From positions 8,907,501 through 8,971,500 of the forward strand of contig JAPWDM010000014.1 in assembly GCA_035578155.1 (NCBI GenBank): a stretch of DNA of 64,000 bases, read 5' to 3'. The notes under the pieces were generated by a model. It ran no database searches. It saw only the letters and a program-made list of their open reading frames with translations, and was not told the origin of the DNA. The position numbers and the translations under genes were made by a program. Of the stretch, positions 33,698-44,639 are shown in pieces. Within the stretch, counting starts at the first letter, position 1, and every line of letters starts with the position of its first letter. This DNA is from Brachynemurus nebulosus. Its lineage: Eukaryota > Arthropoda > Insecta > Neuroptera > Myrmeleontidae.

Positions 33698-33907
33698 ATG
33701 TTTACGAGGATAGAAAAGATTGATAGTGTATGGTCTGTGAGAGCAAACAGTGCAGGACATAAAGAATCACAGTTAGAATGGAATCACCCATATACCAATG
33801 ATTCTGCAGTCGCTGCACATACGAACATAAAAAATTTTTATAGAACATGTACAAGAGTCCAAAAATCTAATAACGTGACTAAAACGTGCAAGCGATGTAA
33901 TAAATAA
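33698..33907 (+). CDS. Possible 69-codon relic next to poly(A)
   Basis: ATG at 33698 to TAA at 33905. The product is lysine- and asparagine-rich and ends TCKRCNK; I recognise no family. The stop codon runs straight into AATAAATAAAA, and an A run (33923-33932) follows about 20 bases later. That layout suggests a polyadenylated retrocopy or the last exon of something. It begins 15 bp after the end of family-B copy 1. No signal peptide or membrane segment is evident. Chance occurrence is quite possible. Confidence 0.2.
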   Translation: MFTRIEKIDSVWSVRANSAGHKESQLEWNHPYTNDSAVAAHTNIKNFYRTCTRVQKSNNVTKTCKRCNK

Positions 33908-34271
33908 AAATTTTCATCACTGAAAAAAAAAATCTGTGATTTTTATTGAAATGTTAATAATAGCATTATATATTAAATTGTTTTAATAGCAATAAATCAT
34001 GCAATATTTCTATTGTTACATGATAACTCTTGACTCCTTTCATAACCTGTCTATACCTTACCCTTGTCTGTTCAAATGCGCTTACGTCTTTAGATAAATA
34101 ATACGTGAATTCTCTATAATTCTATATTTAATAAAGTAATATTTTAATAAAGTTCAAGATTGCATAGTTATAAATCTTGTATTAATGCAAAATATGTAAC
34201 TGCATACAATTTAATTATTTGACGTAAAAGCACTCTGTTAGACAATTGAATAAGTAAACAAATTTATATTT
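33908..34271. other. Unassigned A+T-rich DNA
   Basis: No gene recognised. Confidence 0.4.
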
Positions 34272-34908
34272 TTATAACACCCGTTTCTAAAGTTCAAGAA
34301 TTGGGTTCGAATATAGGTCAATATTCGAGCGTTGTGTAGTGGGCGTAAAGAGCAATTTTCATATCATTGTAAAACAAACGACAGTAACTGTGCGCGAAAG
34401 TACAATTGTGCGTGAAAGTAGCTAAAACTATGAGAGAAAATAATGATCCGAAATAATCTGTCAATGATAATTGTATTCAAATTAAACATGGAAACGATCA
34501 ACAAATTAATAAAAAAAATAAAAATGATCTATATACAAATTAATAAAAATTTTTTTTTTCATAGGTATAACATTATAAAATAGAATTAACCCTACTATTT
34601 TCTAAAATTACTTAAAAATAATTAATTTTTTTCTCTCTATTAAACTTAGAAGCCGTCGTTATAAAAAATTATGTTCGATACGTATACGTAAAGAGAGGTA
34701 TCTAATAGGCTTAAATTGGGGCACTCGTTAAAGGGACTGACGCATACACAACGAAATCTCGTGCGCTTACCCCCACGAGCCGTCAGGCGAGTCGGGGTAT
34801 ACAGCGCACTCGATCTCGTTGTGTATACGTCAGTCCCTTTAGCGAGTGCCCCAATTTAATCCTACTAGAATACCTCTCTTTACGCATATGTATCGAAAAT
34901 AACTATAA
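34272..34908 (+). repeat. Repeat family H, copy b, with ~95-bp hairpin arms
   Basis: Matches 23253-23785. The palindromic part (34676-34895) is better preserved than in copy a: GGCACTCGTTAAAGGGACTG on the left is answered by CAGTCCCTTTAGCGAGTGCC on the right. The apical region differs, with an extra CCCACGAGCCGTCAGGCGAG here. Confidence 0.8.
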
Positions 34909-36574
34909 TTAAATATTTCTAGTAACCAGACTTGTTAGTTCTTACCAGTTTCAAACTGTACTTATTTTTTTGGGATCAAAAAATGGACTTTTCTCATTAT
35001 GTACTTATTAACCTGCAATCTGTCTTTAATATACGAGTATCCTCGCATATAATTTTGAAAAATTTTAAACATATCAAAAATTATGGCCCACAGTAACAAA
35101 TTTCGACATTAATCACGTTTTCCTCACGTCTCATTTTTTTTTAAATTTCTAAATTAAATTCTTTATCGTAGCGTTTCTCAAACTTTTCCTGCACGTATTT
35201 CTATTTAATCATGAAACCAAAATTGTATCCCCTCCTGCAAAAAACATTTTTCTCGCATCCCCCCCCCCCTTATTATGAATCATTATTGTTCACGAATCAA
35301 TTGTTTATCAGTTTCTAATATACTAACAAAGTCATCTTCTGAAGTTAATAATTTTTCTGTACCAGCTAATATACTATAATAATTAACATGATATACAAAA
35401 AAAGTACCTATTTAATTAAGATTATTTTTAAATGCTTTAAATTTCTCTTTTAAATTACTTCTTTTTTTTATAAACACAAACATCAGTAAAAAAATTATTC
35501 AGTTAATTACGAGGTCTTCTAGCGTTTCACGTTTTGCATGCGAAAATAATTAAATTACTACATTCTCAAAACGATTTCTATGTTCAAAGATTAAAAAATT
35601 CTTTGATTTTTTTTTATTTGATTCAAAAGGATATTTATTTGAATCAAAACAAATACAATTTTTTTTTTTTTTTTTTTTGAGTAAAGAAATATTTCTATGA
35701 ATCAGAAATTTTTTTTTATACAAAGAAATATTTTTGCAATTCACAAAGAAAAAACCCAAAAAATTTTTAATCTTAGAACAATCTTTTGAGGGTGAAATAA
35801 TAGATAATCTCTTTACTCGAGGAAAATTAAAATATATCTACTTAACAATTAACCGGTAGAACCATCGTCCTTATCATACTTTTCGAAGGCACATTTAGTA
35901 GAACTTAATCAACTTCTTCATTTTCCGAGTTATGTGATTGTTTATTATTAAGTTCTATTGTTTTTTCCTTTTTATTATTTTCCACACTAGTTTTCTGTGT
36001 TAACTGTATTTCTATCTGTTTCTGTCTTCAGACTGCTAATGTTGGTTGTTGTGTAAATTTTTAGTGTGATCAAGCATGTGTCTGTTCTAGTCGCGCATTG
36101 ATATCTCTCCAGCGAAAACGATAAACATGTTAAAAATTACATCTAATCTTTCATATTAGGAGATCTTATGACTTTCGTATAAATAAATATCGAATTGTTA
36201 AAACTGTAGAATTGTATAGATATATTTGAAAGACCAAAATATTGGTACAAACACGATCTTTATTGGTTGAGTTATGTGACTGAACAAGAGCTTATGTTGG
36301 TGTTTAATTTTTACCGTTTTGACACTGAAACGGTTACATCAGCGATGTTTTGAAAATTTCAGATTTACATAGATGATGTTATATTATGTAATTAATTTGG
36401 TCAAAATTTAATCAAAAATATTCCAGAGCTGTATTTTCACCCACTACGGAACAGAGTATATATGCGTTTTGTGGATAAGAGGCGTACGTATTTGTGTGAC
36501 TGTACCATTGAAGCCCTAAGCGTATGTGTCAAAAATTGTGGATAGCAGTGTGTCTGTGAGTGGTTCGATACCGC
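34909..36574. other. Unassigned; one hAT-like end
   Basis: TAGCGTTTCTCAAACTTTTC at about 35170 looks like one end of a hAT element, followed 50-90 bp later by a C10 run, but no partner end or octamer duplication was found. The rest is A+T-rich with T runs (35660-35680). Confidence 0.35.
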
Positions 36575-36578
36575 TTAA

Positions 36579-36917
36579 GGACGTTCCTGCGTCAAACCTA
36601 ATAGTACCTAGATAAAAATTTTAATTTTAGAGAATTGACAAGTTCAATTACATAGTTATCTTCCCTCAAAGATTTTAAGGCCTTCATAAATCATTTCTTA
36701 AAGTACATACAAGGTCAAATCAGACTACTAAATTTCAATCAACAACATTGATGTCATAGATCAGTAGATTGGTGGTACGTATAGCAATCACTCATATACA
36801 CGACACGATATGACACCTGAACAAGTACAAGCTCTGTATGCATAACATACAGTTATAGTGTTTTGTGGTAGCTACATAACATTATGCTGCAGTGTTTGTG
36901 GACGCGCTCGAACGTCT
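36579..36917. mobile_element. TTAA-target element GGACGTTCCTGCG, 339 bp
   Basis: TTAA at 36575-36578 and 36918-36921 flanks ends GGACGTTCCTGCGTC and, in reverse complement, AGACGTTCGAGCGCGTC. TTAA duplications are typical of piggyBac-type transposition (also Kolobok). No transposase frame. Slightly GC-richer than its surroundings. Confidence 0.6.
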
Positions 36918-36921
36918 TTAA

Positions 36922-37289
36922 GTGTGTCAGTCACAAAACAACTGTAGCCGTGTTCAGATCGATTGTTATCAATCACTTTCAACAATAAGCAAATACATGT
37001 ATAGTAATATGCAGGTACCGAAACACTAGCATACATATGCGGTGTAGTCCCCTCTTTTCACAAACAGAGTGTGACGTTGATACACACATAGGCCTACATC
37101 ACGTATACATTAATACGAGATTTATGTTGTAACATGTTGTGCGTTTGGAGTGGGAGAAAAATTTTACGTCACTTTTCTGCCACAGTGATCTTGCTAGTAT
37201 AGAGATACGTAGTTGGAATATGTAATATGTGGTACCATTTATCTCTAAAACGACTTAACGGCAGTTTTAGTGCGTTTTTTTATTTGAAA
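36922..37289. other. Unassigned A+T-rich DNA
   Basis: No gene recognised. Confidence 0.4.
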
Positions 37290-37605
37290 ATAGGTAATCC
37301 CGGCATGATTCTTAGCCAGGTTTGATAAAAATTAATTCAACCGTTTCCAAGATTTTCCAGATATTCCAAGATAAAAATAAAATTAAAAATTTTAAGAATC
37401 CATTTGGAAAGCTGGCAATTGTGGGATAGTTTTTAACCAAGTTTGATGAAATTGAATGCAACCATTTCCAGGATACTCCAGGGATTTCTGGGATAGAAGT
37501 AAAATTCATAAAATTAAAAATTTTAACAAACGACTCTGAAAGCTGGCAAGTATGAGATGATCCTTAGTCTTTGATAAAAGTCGGTCAAGTGCAGTCCTAC
37601 TTGCG
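37290..37605 (+). repeat. Tandem repeat, ~125-bp period, 2.5 units
   Basis: GTTTGATAAAAATTAATTCA (37320), GTTTGATGAAATTGAATGCA (37440) and CTTTGATAAAAGTCGGTCAA (37570) head successive units, each ending GAAAGCTGGC. The 65-codon minus frame 37312-37509 reads through the repeat. Confidence 0.75.
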
Positions 37606-37797
37606 TGAATAGTGTTTTGTATAAGTGGTTCACTCAAAAACGTAAAATTGAAAATTCTAAGAAATCAAGCCAAAAAAAATTAAAAAATTTCAAATAATAG
37701 AAGTGTGACAGAAACCCATGACGAAAAATTTCAATTTAAATAAAGTTTGAAAAGTTTCAATTTAAAATTCTTGGAATTTAATATTTCAAACTTCAAT

Positions 37798-37898
37798 TTA
37801 ATTTAGAATAAGCGAATTTTGTAGTGTAATGTCACTTGATGGTAGTGTAATGTCAATTTCTAAACATACGACCGGTGGAAATTAGCTTATCCTAAATT
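37798..37898. repeat. ~100-bp imperfect palindrome
   Basis: AATTTAGAATAAGCGAATTT at the left and, in reverse complement, AATTTAGGATAAGCTAATTT at the right. The interior repeats TAGTGTAATGTCA twice. It may be a minimal MITE. Confidence 0.6.
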
Positions 37899-38260
37899 AT
37901 AATAAAATCTTGAATAGAATATGAAATTCCAGGATTTTATTTAATTTTAGATCTTTTTTGTCATTGATTTTTAATACTTTTTTATTACCTTTTCGGTTAG
38001 TATAAGCAACAGCATTTCTTAAATATGTTTCTCTTTAAAAAATTCTAAATTTAAATCCTTGAACTTTCAAATGGTTGAAACAAACACCATAAATATATTA
38101 TAGTTACTACATGTTAAATTAAGTTGTAAATTTACAATAGATTTTGTTAAAATAATTAATTTATTATTTTATTTCCGACCAAATATTAGAATCGAAAAAA
38201 AATTCTTGATGTCCTATATATAAAATAATAATAAAAAAAATATTCTTAATATCGAATCAA

Positions 38261-38491
38261 AATTGAAGACAAGACTGGATAAAGGTGTTATGTAACATTT
38301 TTTCAAGAAGTCATCTGCTGAAGCATCATATATTACAATTTTGTTTCATTACGCCTATTAGTTTTGTAGAAATTCAATAATAAATACATGCTATTGCATG
38401 CGAAGTGTATGTAAATGAAAACTTTCGAAGGCTTCTACTACAAAATTATTAAAATGTTACGTAACACCTTCATCCACTCATCTCTTCAATT
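38261..38491. mobile_element. Inverted-repeat MITE AATTGAAGA, 231 bp
   Basis: AATTGAAGACAAGACTGGAT then AAAGGTGTTATGTAACATTT at the left; reverse complement of the right end is AATTGAAGAGATGAGTGGAT then GAAGGTGTTACGTAACATTT. Arms are about 45 bases. No clear target duplication and no coding sequence. Confidence 0.7.
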
Positions 38492-39248
38492 GTTAAAAAA
38501 AAGTCAGTTCCATTATCGTTGCTAAATATTTAATTCTTGATATGAATACCGCATTGGGATTTCAGTAATGATTAGATAAATTTCAGATCGATTGAATTTA
38601 AGGTTTCTTTAGAAAAATTTATTGCAAATGTATCTGCCTTAAAAAAACTCTTCTCATTCTTCAATAGATTTCAAATAAAATCGAGACGAGAAAAACACAA
38701 CCCTGTTACTGTTATCAACATTTTTTCTTAACTAACATTAAATAACTTAAAGTGTTACGTTGTTAGTAAATATTTTCATTTTTATGTACCTACGTAAATT
38801 AATCTTTTATTAAATGATTTTCACAATTCATGATCAAAGTTCTAATTTTGCTTTAACCCACCAAAAATTTTATATCTACCTTTATTTCTTCAATACCTCA
38901 CTAAATTCACTATTAAAGTACTAAAAAGTTCAAAGTATACGCACTTTGATTTAAATTTTAGAAACGAAATAATCAAATATCAAAATTGTTTTCCAGGAAG
39001 CAAAACAACGCAGGTATATAACAGTTTCATTTGTTTCAAAAACAACATGTTTTGTTTATGTAAATAATATTTATTTATTTTCATTTAAAGAAAAAGAACA
39101 GTGTAATAGTATCAATTAAATTGTAATCACGTGTCAAGTAACATGGTTAATAGTATTGAGTATTGAATAATACACAATTTTGATGCAAATGTTAGTTTGT
39201 AAGGTACAGTAATAACCCAAGAATCGGACTACAAGTGATAATCCTTAC
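38492..39248. other. Unassigned A+T-rich DNA
   Basis: No gene recognised. Confidence 0.4.
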
Positions 39249-39484
39249 TAGTGATGTTGAGTCGGTGAGCAGTTAGTCGATTAATCGACTAAATTTTTAG
39301 TTGAATTTATAAAAGTAGTAATCTATGTAAATATTTCAAAAATAATGTCTTTTTTTGCATTAATTAATTCAATATTTTTTAAACCAAAAAAAAGAAATGA
39401 CGCGTCAAAATGTATTAATGGTATAAAAGTGAAAAAAATACCTGTGGATAATTTTTTAAATTTAAATTCGTCCAGTCTGATAAA

Positions 39485-40707
39485 ATATATAATAATAATA
39501 CCTATATATAATAATAATATGTGGTTTAAAGTCCGTTTTATCTGACAGATAACAGACGCCACCCATATTATTATTTTCCTCCTTTACTTTATACCTTAAT
39601 ACATTACAATTATATCATGATGTGGGTGGAGAAGGAGAAAAATTGGTCGAGAGACAGGATTTGGTAGGTATGCGTCTGCAGCCGTCTTCTTAAGGGGGAG
39701 TTCAAATACAAAGCAATTTTTTATTTATGATTATTTTCCTTGTTGAAATTTTTTTCAAATTAGGGAGGGTTTCAAATAGAAAATTTTGTTTTTGAAACAT
39801 TCATTACTCTTCCCTGTGGGGGAAGGGGGCCCTTTTTCACAAGTTGATAAGCGTTTACAAGGAACGCCATATCTCAAAAAGTAATGAATATTTTTTAAAT
39901 ATTTTTTCATTATTTTATTCCTAAAGGACCTGTCCATAAAGCTGAGTATGGGTTTCAGGTAATTTTAAAAATTAACTATAAAATTGTAATCCTAAACTTC
40001 TAAACATTATAAAACCCAATTTTTTATTAAAAAAATGTCTAATAATAGTTACAATTGTTCAAATTGAAAAAGCATACTCCACTTTATGCGCAATATGTTT
40101 ATGGACAAAATTTAAAAAAAATTAAGTCTCTATCTTTTCTAGAACTTGAGATATGATTTTCCTTGTCGGAAAAAACACAACTTTCGGGAAACGGTAAAAA
40201 GCAAAAATAATAACAAAAGAAGCGGCCTACTCACTGTTTATTAAAACGTCTACAAAGGCATACAAATAAAAGAACATTATCTCAGTGCATTCTATAACTC
40301 ATTTACACACCAAAACTAAATATTACTGATCAAATCGCGGGGAGAGGGGGCGAGCGTTGTCTGCAAAGAAGCAGCAACTTGGCCGTGCAGCGGCTCACAA
40401 ATAAATATTTTTCCATTTGAAAAAAAACTTTTTTGGCCATGTTTTATATATCACCGTGTTTGTGTAGAACCACAGAACAAAATAAAAACAAAAAATGAAA
40501 TTCGAAAAAAATTAGTTTATTAGCCGTTTATGGCGTGAACTCCTCCCCTAAGGGACTATGGCGTGAACTCCTCCCCTAAGGGACTATGCCGATATTCATG
40601 TGGAATTGTGAAGAGAAACTGCAGAAAACTTTCACGAGCATAACCGCTCATCGGATTGGAACCCTCGACCTACCAGTCCGCAAGTGCGGGTGGTTTAGTC
40701 TGATAAA
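39485..40707 (-). mobile_element. SINE copy 2, interrupted by a TTAA element
   Basis: The 3' half (39485-39693, with the ATAATAAT tail, ACGCCACCCA and GTCTGCAGCCGTCTTCTTAA) and the 5' half (40576-40707, with ACTATGCCGATATTCATGTG and GGAACCCTCGACCTACCAGT) are colinear parts of one SINE compared with 53101-53465. The break falls at the TTAA inside the SINE body. Confidence 0.8.
39694..40548. mobile_element. TTAA-target element GGGGGAGTTCA, 855 bp
   Basis: It begins GGGGGAGTTCAAATACAAAG directly after TTAA (39690-39693) and ends TGAACTCCTCCCC before CTAA (a one-base change from TTAA). Comparison with an uninterrupted SINE (53240) gives the empty site CTTAAG. No transposase; the ORFs in it are short and low-complexity. 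The right junction, with 28 bp of flank and element end, has been tandemly duplicated (40541-40576). Confidence 0.7.
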
Positions 40708-40836
40708 ATATAATACAAAAAAAAAATTAAATTGACCGTTTTTAGTCATTTCAAAAAAAAAAAAAAAAATTAACCATTTTAGTCATATAATCCAGGCTAA
40801 AATAATCGACTAAAAACGTCATCTCAACCAGGAAGA

Positions 40837-41499
40837 ACTATTACGTAGGATCTTTATTTATCAAAGTTAATTTTGTAAACACTGAGCAGTCAGGAACCTT
40901 GCAGTACAATATATATTCGTTCACTTTATTTTCATCGAAAAAAAAGAAAAACACTTAAAATGATCGTAAATTTCCAACGTAACTGTACTTGAAATTTCAA
41001 AATTGACGAAAAAAAAAGAAACATTGATTTACAATAAAAGTACCAACGTGATTTTCCATTTCTTTATTTGGATAACTCCTAAAAAACATTTAATCATATA
41101 CACAGAGTATATATTTTTCTTTTAATACACGTATTGTACATTGTATTGGCCATGATCCTCTAATGTCACTTAATGTAATATATTAATTGTTTTGTATAAT
41201 TACCATACATAGGGATACAAATAATTGAATATATAAAACAATTAAATAGTTGGTAAAAAAAAAACACGATGACGATCAATGTGACCAACAAAATATAAGA
41301 GACGTCATTGGAGAAATACATAACCAAAGAAATATGTATATAGGATGTTTTCCAAAAATAAAGCAGGAAATATAAGAATGGTTGGTAGGTATAACGTAAA
41401 CGAGTTTGGCTTTGGTTAAATATTAGATTCAATTTAATTTTTTGGTCGTTGGAAACAATTCTCCGGGCACTCGTACCTACTCACTGGAACGACCTTTAA
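40837..41499. other. Unassigned A+T-rich DNA
   Basis: No gene recognised. The 88-codon minus frame 41166-41432 is hydrophobic and low-complexity. Confidence 0.35.
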
Positions 41500-42521
41500 A
41501 GTCACAAAATAATTTAAGACTAAACACTTCGTAAAATGGTCGAATCAATTAAAATTCTATTTACATACTCTGTTTCGTCTGATTGTGTAAAGTGCACTCG
41601 ACCCGAAAATGCACTTGTTAACCTTTTTTGAGTTACTAAAGGATGGTTTCCGTTACAAATAGTCACAAAAAGGCATATTTTTATAGAACTTAATGAACAG
41701 GAAAAAAGAAAGAATACGTTTTCAAATAATTAATACTAGACAGGTTTACTTTGTGAAAATCCATATTAAATATGGTATCGTTGCTTTGTCACTTTTCACA
41801 GCAAAATAACAGAAAAACACGAGTCGACTTTCGGCTTTTACACCATCATCAGGTGAAAAACTTAACTAAAAATTGCTCTTTTTGGCGAAAACTATTTATA
41901 ATATAGATCGGAGCAAATAATGCATTGGTGGGGGATGCTAGAGACAGAGACAGAGACAGATACAATCACAGTATACAATAAAATTAAAAATTTTTTGTAT
42001 TGTTTGCAAAGGTAGTTTACAGCGAAATTTATTTTTTTTAAAAACTGGTTAGGTCCAATATTATTAAATTGACCGAAGCACACTGGGGAAAACCAGACAC
42101 GTGAAAACAGCGGCAAACGACAATTACCAGAAACAAAGGAAATCATACAGACATCTGTCTGTTGATATGCACGAGGGGTTACACCCAGCAGGTAGCTGCT
42201 TTTGTTAAACTAAAAGGTTTGTTAAATGAAGTAAAATCAAAAATATTGTAAAAAGACTATTTAAATATTAATTACCAGGAATGGATAAAATTTTTTAAAA
42301 TGGGTCCTATCAACTAAAGTATTCGAAAACAAAACGTGAGATGCACCGTGTTATAGATTTAATAAAGGCGATTTGTTTAAATCAATTTGGTCATTCAAGA
42401 TGACATGGTTTGGATCTTTGTTCAATTTGTTGATTTCCAGGGCTTCCAAAATGTTGAGTTTGCGGCCTTTTTTACAAATATGTAATATTTTGGGTTGTTG
42501 ATCGGGTTTTACCGAATGACT
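41500..42521 (-). mobile_element. 5'-truncated Penelope-like element
   Basis: The minus strand carries a transposon C-terminus (42351-42521) followed by non-coding sequence that includes CACCTGATGATGGTGTAAAA then GCCGAAAGTCGAC (about 41825-41855). The string CTGA-GATGG...GCCGAAA is common in the terminal region of Penelope-like elements. A GAGACA-type simple repeat lies at 41940-41962. The reverse-transcriptase part is missing, as is usual for truncated insertions. The low-coordinate limit is approximate. Confidence 0.5.
42351..42521 (-). pseudogene. Penelope-like polyprotein C-terminus
   Basis: The frame reads SHSVKPDQQPKILHICKKGR, then KLNILEALEINKLNKDPNHV and ILNDQIDLNKSPLLNL before TAA. 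H-I-C-K-K-G-x-K-L-N-x-L-E-x-L-E-I...L-N-D-Q is the pattern I associate with the region after the GIY-YIG endonuclease in Penelope-like elements. A stop lies immediately upstream in this frame, so only the last ~56 codons are preserved. A related retroelement tail is the alternative. Confidence 0.55.
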
Positions 42522-42699
42522 TTATAGAATACGTTTTGTTGATAGTACAGGGGGTACTAACGAACAAACAGTTGCCTATATGCACAAAAAATCTTTTCGT
42601 GCTTATCATACTTATTTAACTTAACATACTCAACATACTTCACTTGCTTATACTTAACTTATTTTATTTACTTCTGTTGCTTATAATCTTCGTACTTAA

Positions 42700-43600
42700 G
42701 GGGAGGTTTACTTGAAAGTCCTTAAAAATTATGTATTTTTCTGGAATTTTTTTTTTTCAAGAACGGAAGTAAATATCAATTTCAAATTTTGTGCACATAT
42801 TTATTAAGTATTAAACTATACAGAAAAAATTTTCAAGGAAATATATAAAAAATTGCCTATTTTATAGATAGTGCAGTGTGACGATCCGAAAATACGATGC
42901 CTTGTTGGTTGACATCATAGCGCCGGCAATAAACCACTGAAATCCAAAAACAAAAAAGATTTATAAAATATATGAACAGTACCGGCACCTATACCTATAA
43001 TATCTATAAATTGCTGAAAGAAAAAAAAAATGGCGGATGTGTGAACTTTTGATTACGATTTTTGTCTTATTTTTCGCTCCGTAAAGTAAAATAAAAAAAA
43101 TAAAAAATATTGAAAGTGTATCGGACTTATTTATTGGTGACGGAGAATTGAATTATCCTTAAAATAAAAAATTAAAAAAAAGGATCCATCGAATAGTTTT
43201 TGAGTTATCGTGTCAACCAGTTTTAAAAATGTGGTTCCGAGATATTATAAAATATATATATAAAGAAACGTATTTTCAAAATTTTATATTTAATACTCAT
43301 TATATTGCCTGAACTACGTTTTTTGAGTTTTTTTTTTATAGAAAGCTGGATTCGGTTAATGTGCAAAAACATTTTTTTTTTAAATTATTTTTAGCAAAAT
43401 CACTTTGGGAACATATTCTACACATAATTTTCTATCAATTTCGGCAAAAAAAATCGATTTTTTTAACGACGCATTGATTTTTGTCAATAATAATTTTTGA
43501 AGGATTATCTATTTGTTATATTTTTTACAGCTGCCAATAAGATTAATAAAAATTGATGTAGCTGTTAAAGAATTTCTTTTATTTCTGGAAGGTTCCTCCT
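42700..43600. other. Possible TTAA-element left end, otherwise unassigned
   Basis: TTAA (42696-42699) followed by GGGGAGGTTTACTTGAAAGT resembles the left ends at 39694 and 47476. No right end was found within the next kilobase, so it may be a truncated copy. The rest is A+T-rich with phrases such as GAGTTATCGTGTCAACCAG. Confidence 0.35.
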
Positions 43601-43604
43601 TTCC

Positions 43605-43800
43605 TGTTTAACTACCCGCTCGGACCGAACACATCCTGCCAGCGGCACTGCCTGTAATCACTCAGCTACGAAAGTTTATAATAATGTAAACAGTACTGAA
43701 GCTAGAAGAATTTGAACTATAAGATTAGGTTGTGATCCGTCAACGGCAGTAGTCCAATTAAGTTTAACGAGTTCCCGATTCAAATTACCTATCTTAAGAC
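43605..43800 (-). repeat. tRNA-like / SINE-like relic
   Basis: On the minus strand, 43610-43670 reads TAGCTGAGTGATTACAGGCA (A-box-like) then GTTCGGTCCGAGCGGG (B-box-like). Another B-box-like string, TATAGTTCAAATTCTTC, lies at about 43705. The arms do not fold into a clean tRNA. It may be a diverged tRNA-derived SINE unrelated to the one at 53101. Confidence 0.35.
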
Positions 43801-43810
43801 ACTCCATGCC

Positions 43811-44639
43811 GCTAGATTACTATTATTTTAGATAAATACTTTTACCATTTTTTGCTTTACACATAATAATTATATCGTTATAATAATTAATGTCGTATAG
43901 TAATGAAACACAATATCATTATTACAGCCGTGAAGTAGGTAATAAAAATTTTTTGCCATCAATTTTTCCACATTATTTATGATTTCAATTACACACACAT
44001 GACGTCAAATGTGCGATAAAAGTTCAGTTTCTTTACTACAGTAAACTAAGTTCAACCCCGGTTGATTTGAAGGTGAACATCTCCATAATTTAAATTTTAT
44101 TTGATAAATATATTAGACTGGGAGATAAACAATCAGAATAGTTAATTGTAATTTTTTTTCCTGAAACAATAAACGCAGAAGTAAATACACTGCCATTGGG
44201 GGCTGTCACATAACTCCCTATCTATCCACCCTTAAAAGTAGCACACGGAAAAGACTGACTGCGTAGCTTTTTTTAAATGACAAATGACAAATCAATTCAT
44301 ACAAAAAAGTAAGAGAATTTTCTTCACTGTTTGGGAAAACATTGACATAAATATTTAAAAAAAAATAATATGAGAAAAATGGAGCGACCGATCTTTACCT
44401 ATTTCCTTTCGCAATTTAATATTCCAAAGCACAGCTTCTCTATTACACATGCAAATGATGAAATAAACCGTGGGGTGACTTTGACACGGGTAGCCTCGAA
44501 TTATTACGAGGAAAATTATTCCTTTCTTTAGATTTTGATGGACGTTTGAAAGTTTTCAGTGAAAAATATGAAAACAGAATAAGTGAGTGGTATTTGGCTT
44601 ATATATATAGTATACATAAATTGAGTATATATAAGGTAA
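43811..44639. other. Unassigned A+T-rich DNA
   Basis: No gene recognised. Confidence 0.4.

Larger units (their letters stand above)
39249..40830. mobile_element. Ac-ended element with TTAGTCGATTAATCGACTAA motifs, split by a SINE
   Basis: The left end TAGTGATGTTGAGTCGG is followed by AGTTAGTCGATTAATCGACT. The right end carries AATAATCGACTAAAAACGTC and ATCTCAACC. The two ends flank SINE copy 2, which is itself split by a TTAA element. The terminal match is weak and no 8-bp duplication was found, so the outer limits are approximate. Confidence 0.4.

Noticed and set aside
35170..35280. hAT element beginning TAGCGTTTCTCAAACTTTT
   Set aside because: Only one end is visible, with no opposite end and no octamer duplication.
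39323..39562. Overlapping plus and minus open frames at 39323-39562
   Set aside because: Low-complexity A+T-rich frames on both strands within a repeat-derived stretch that runs into the SINE tail.
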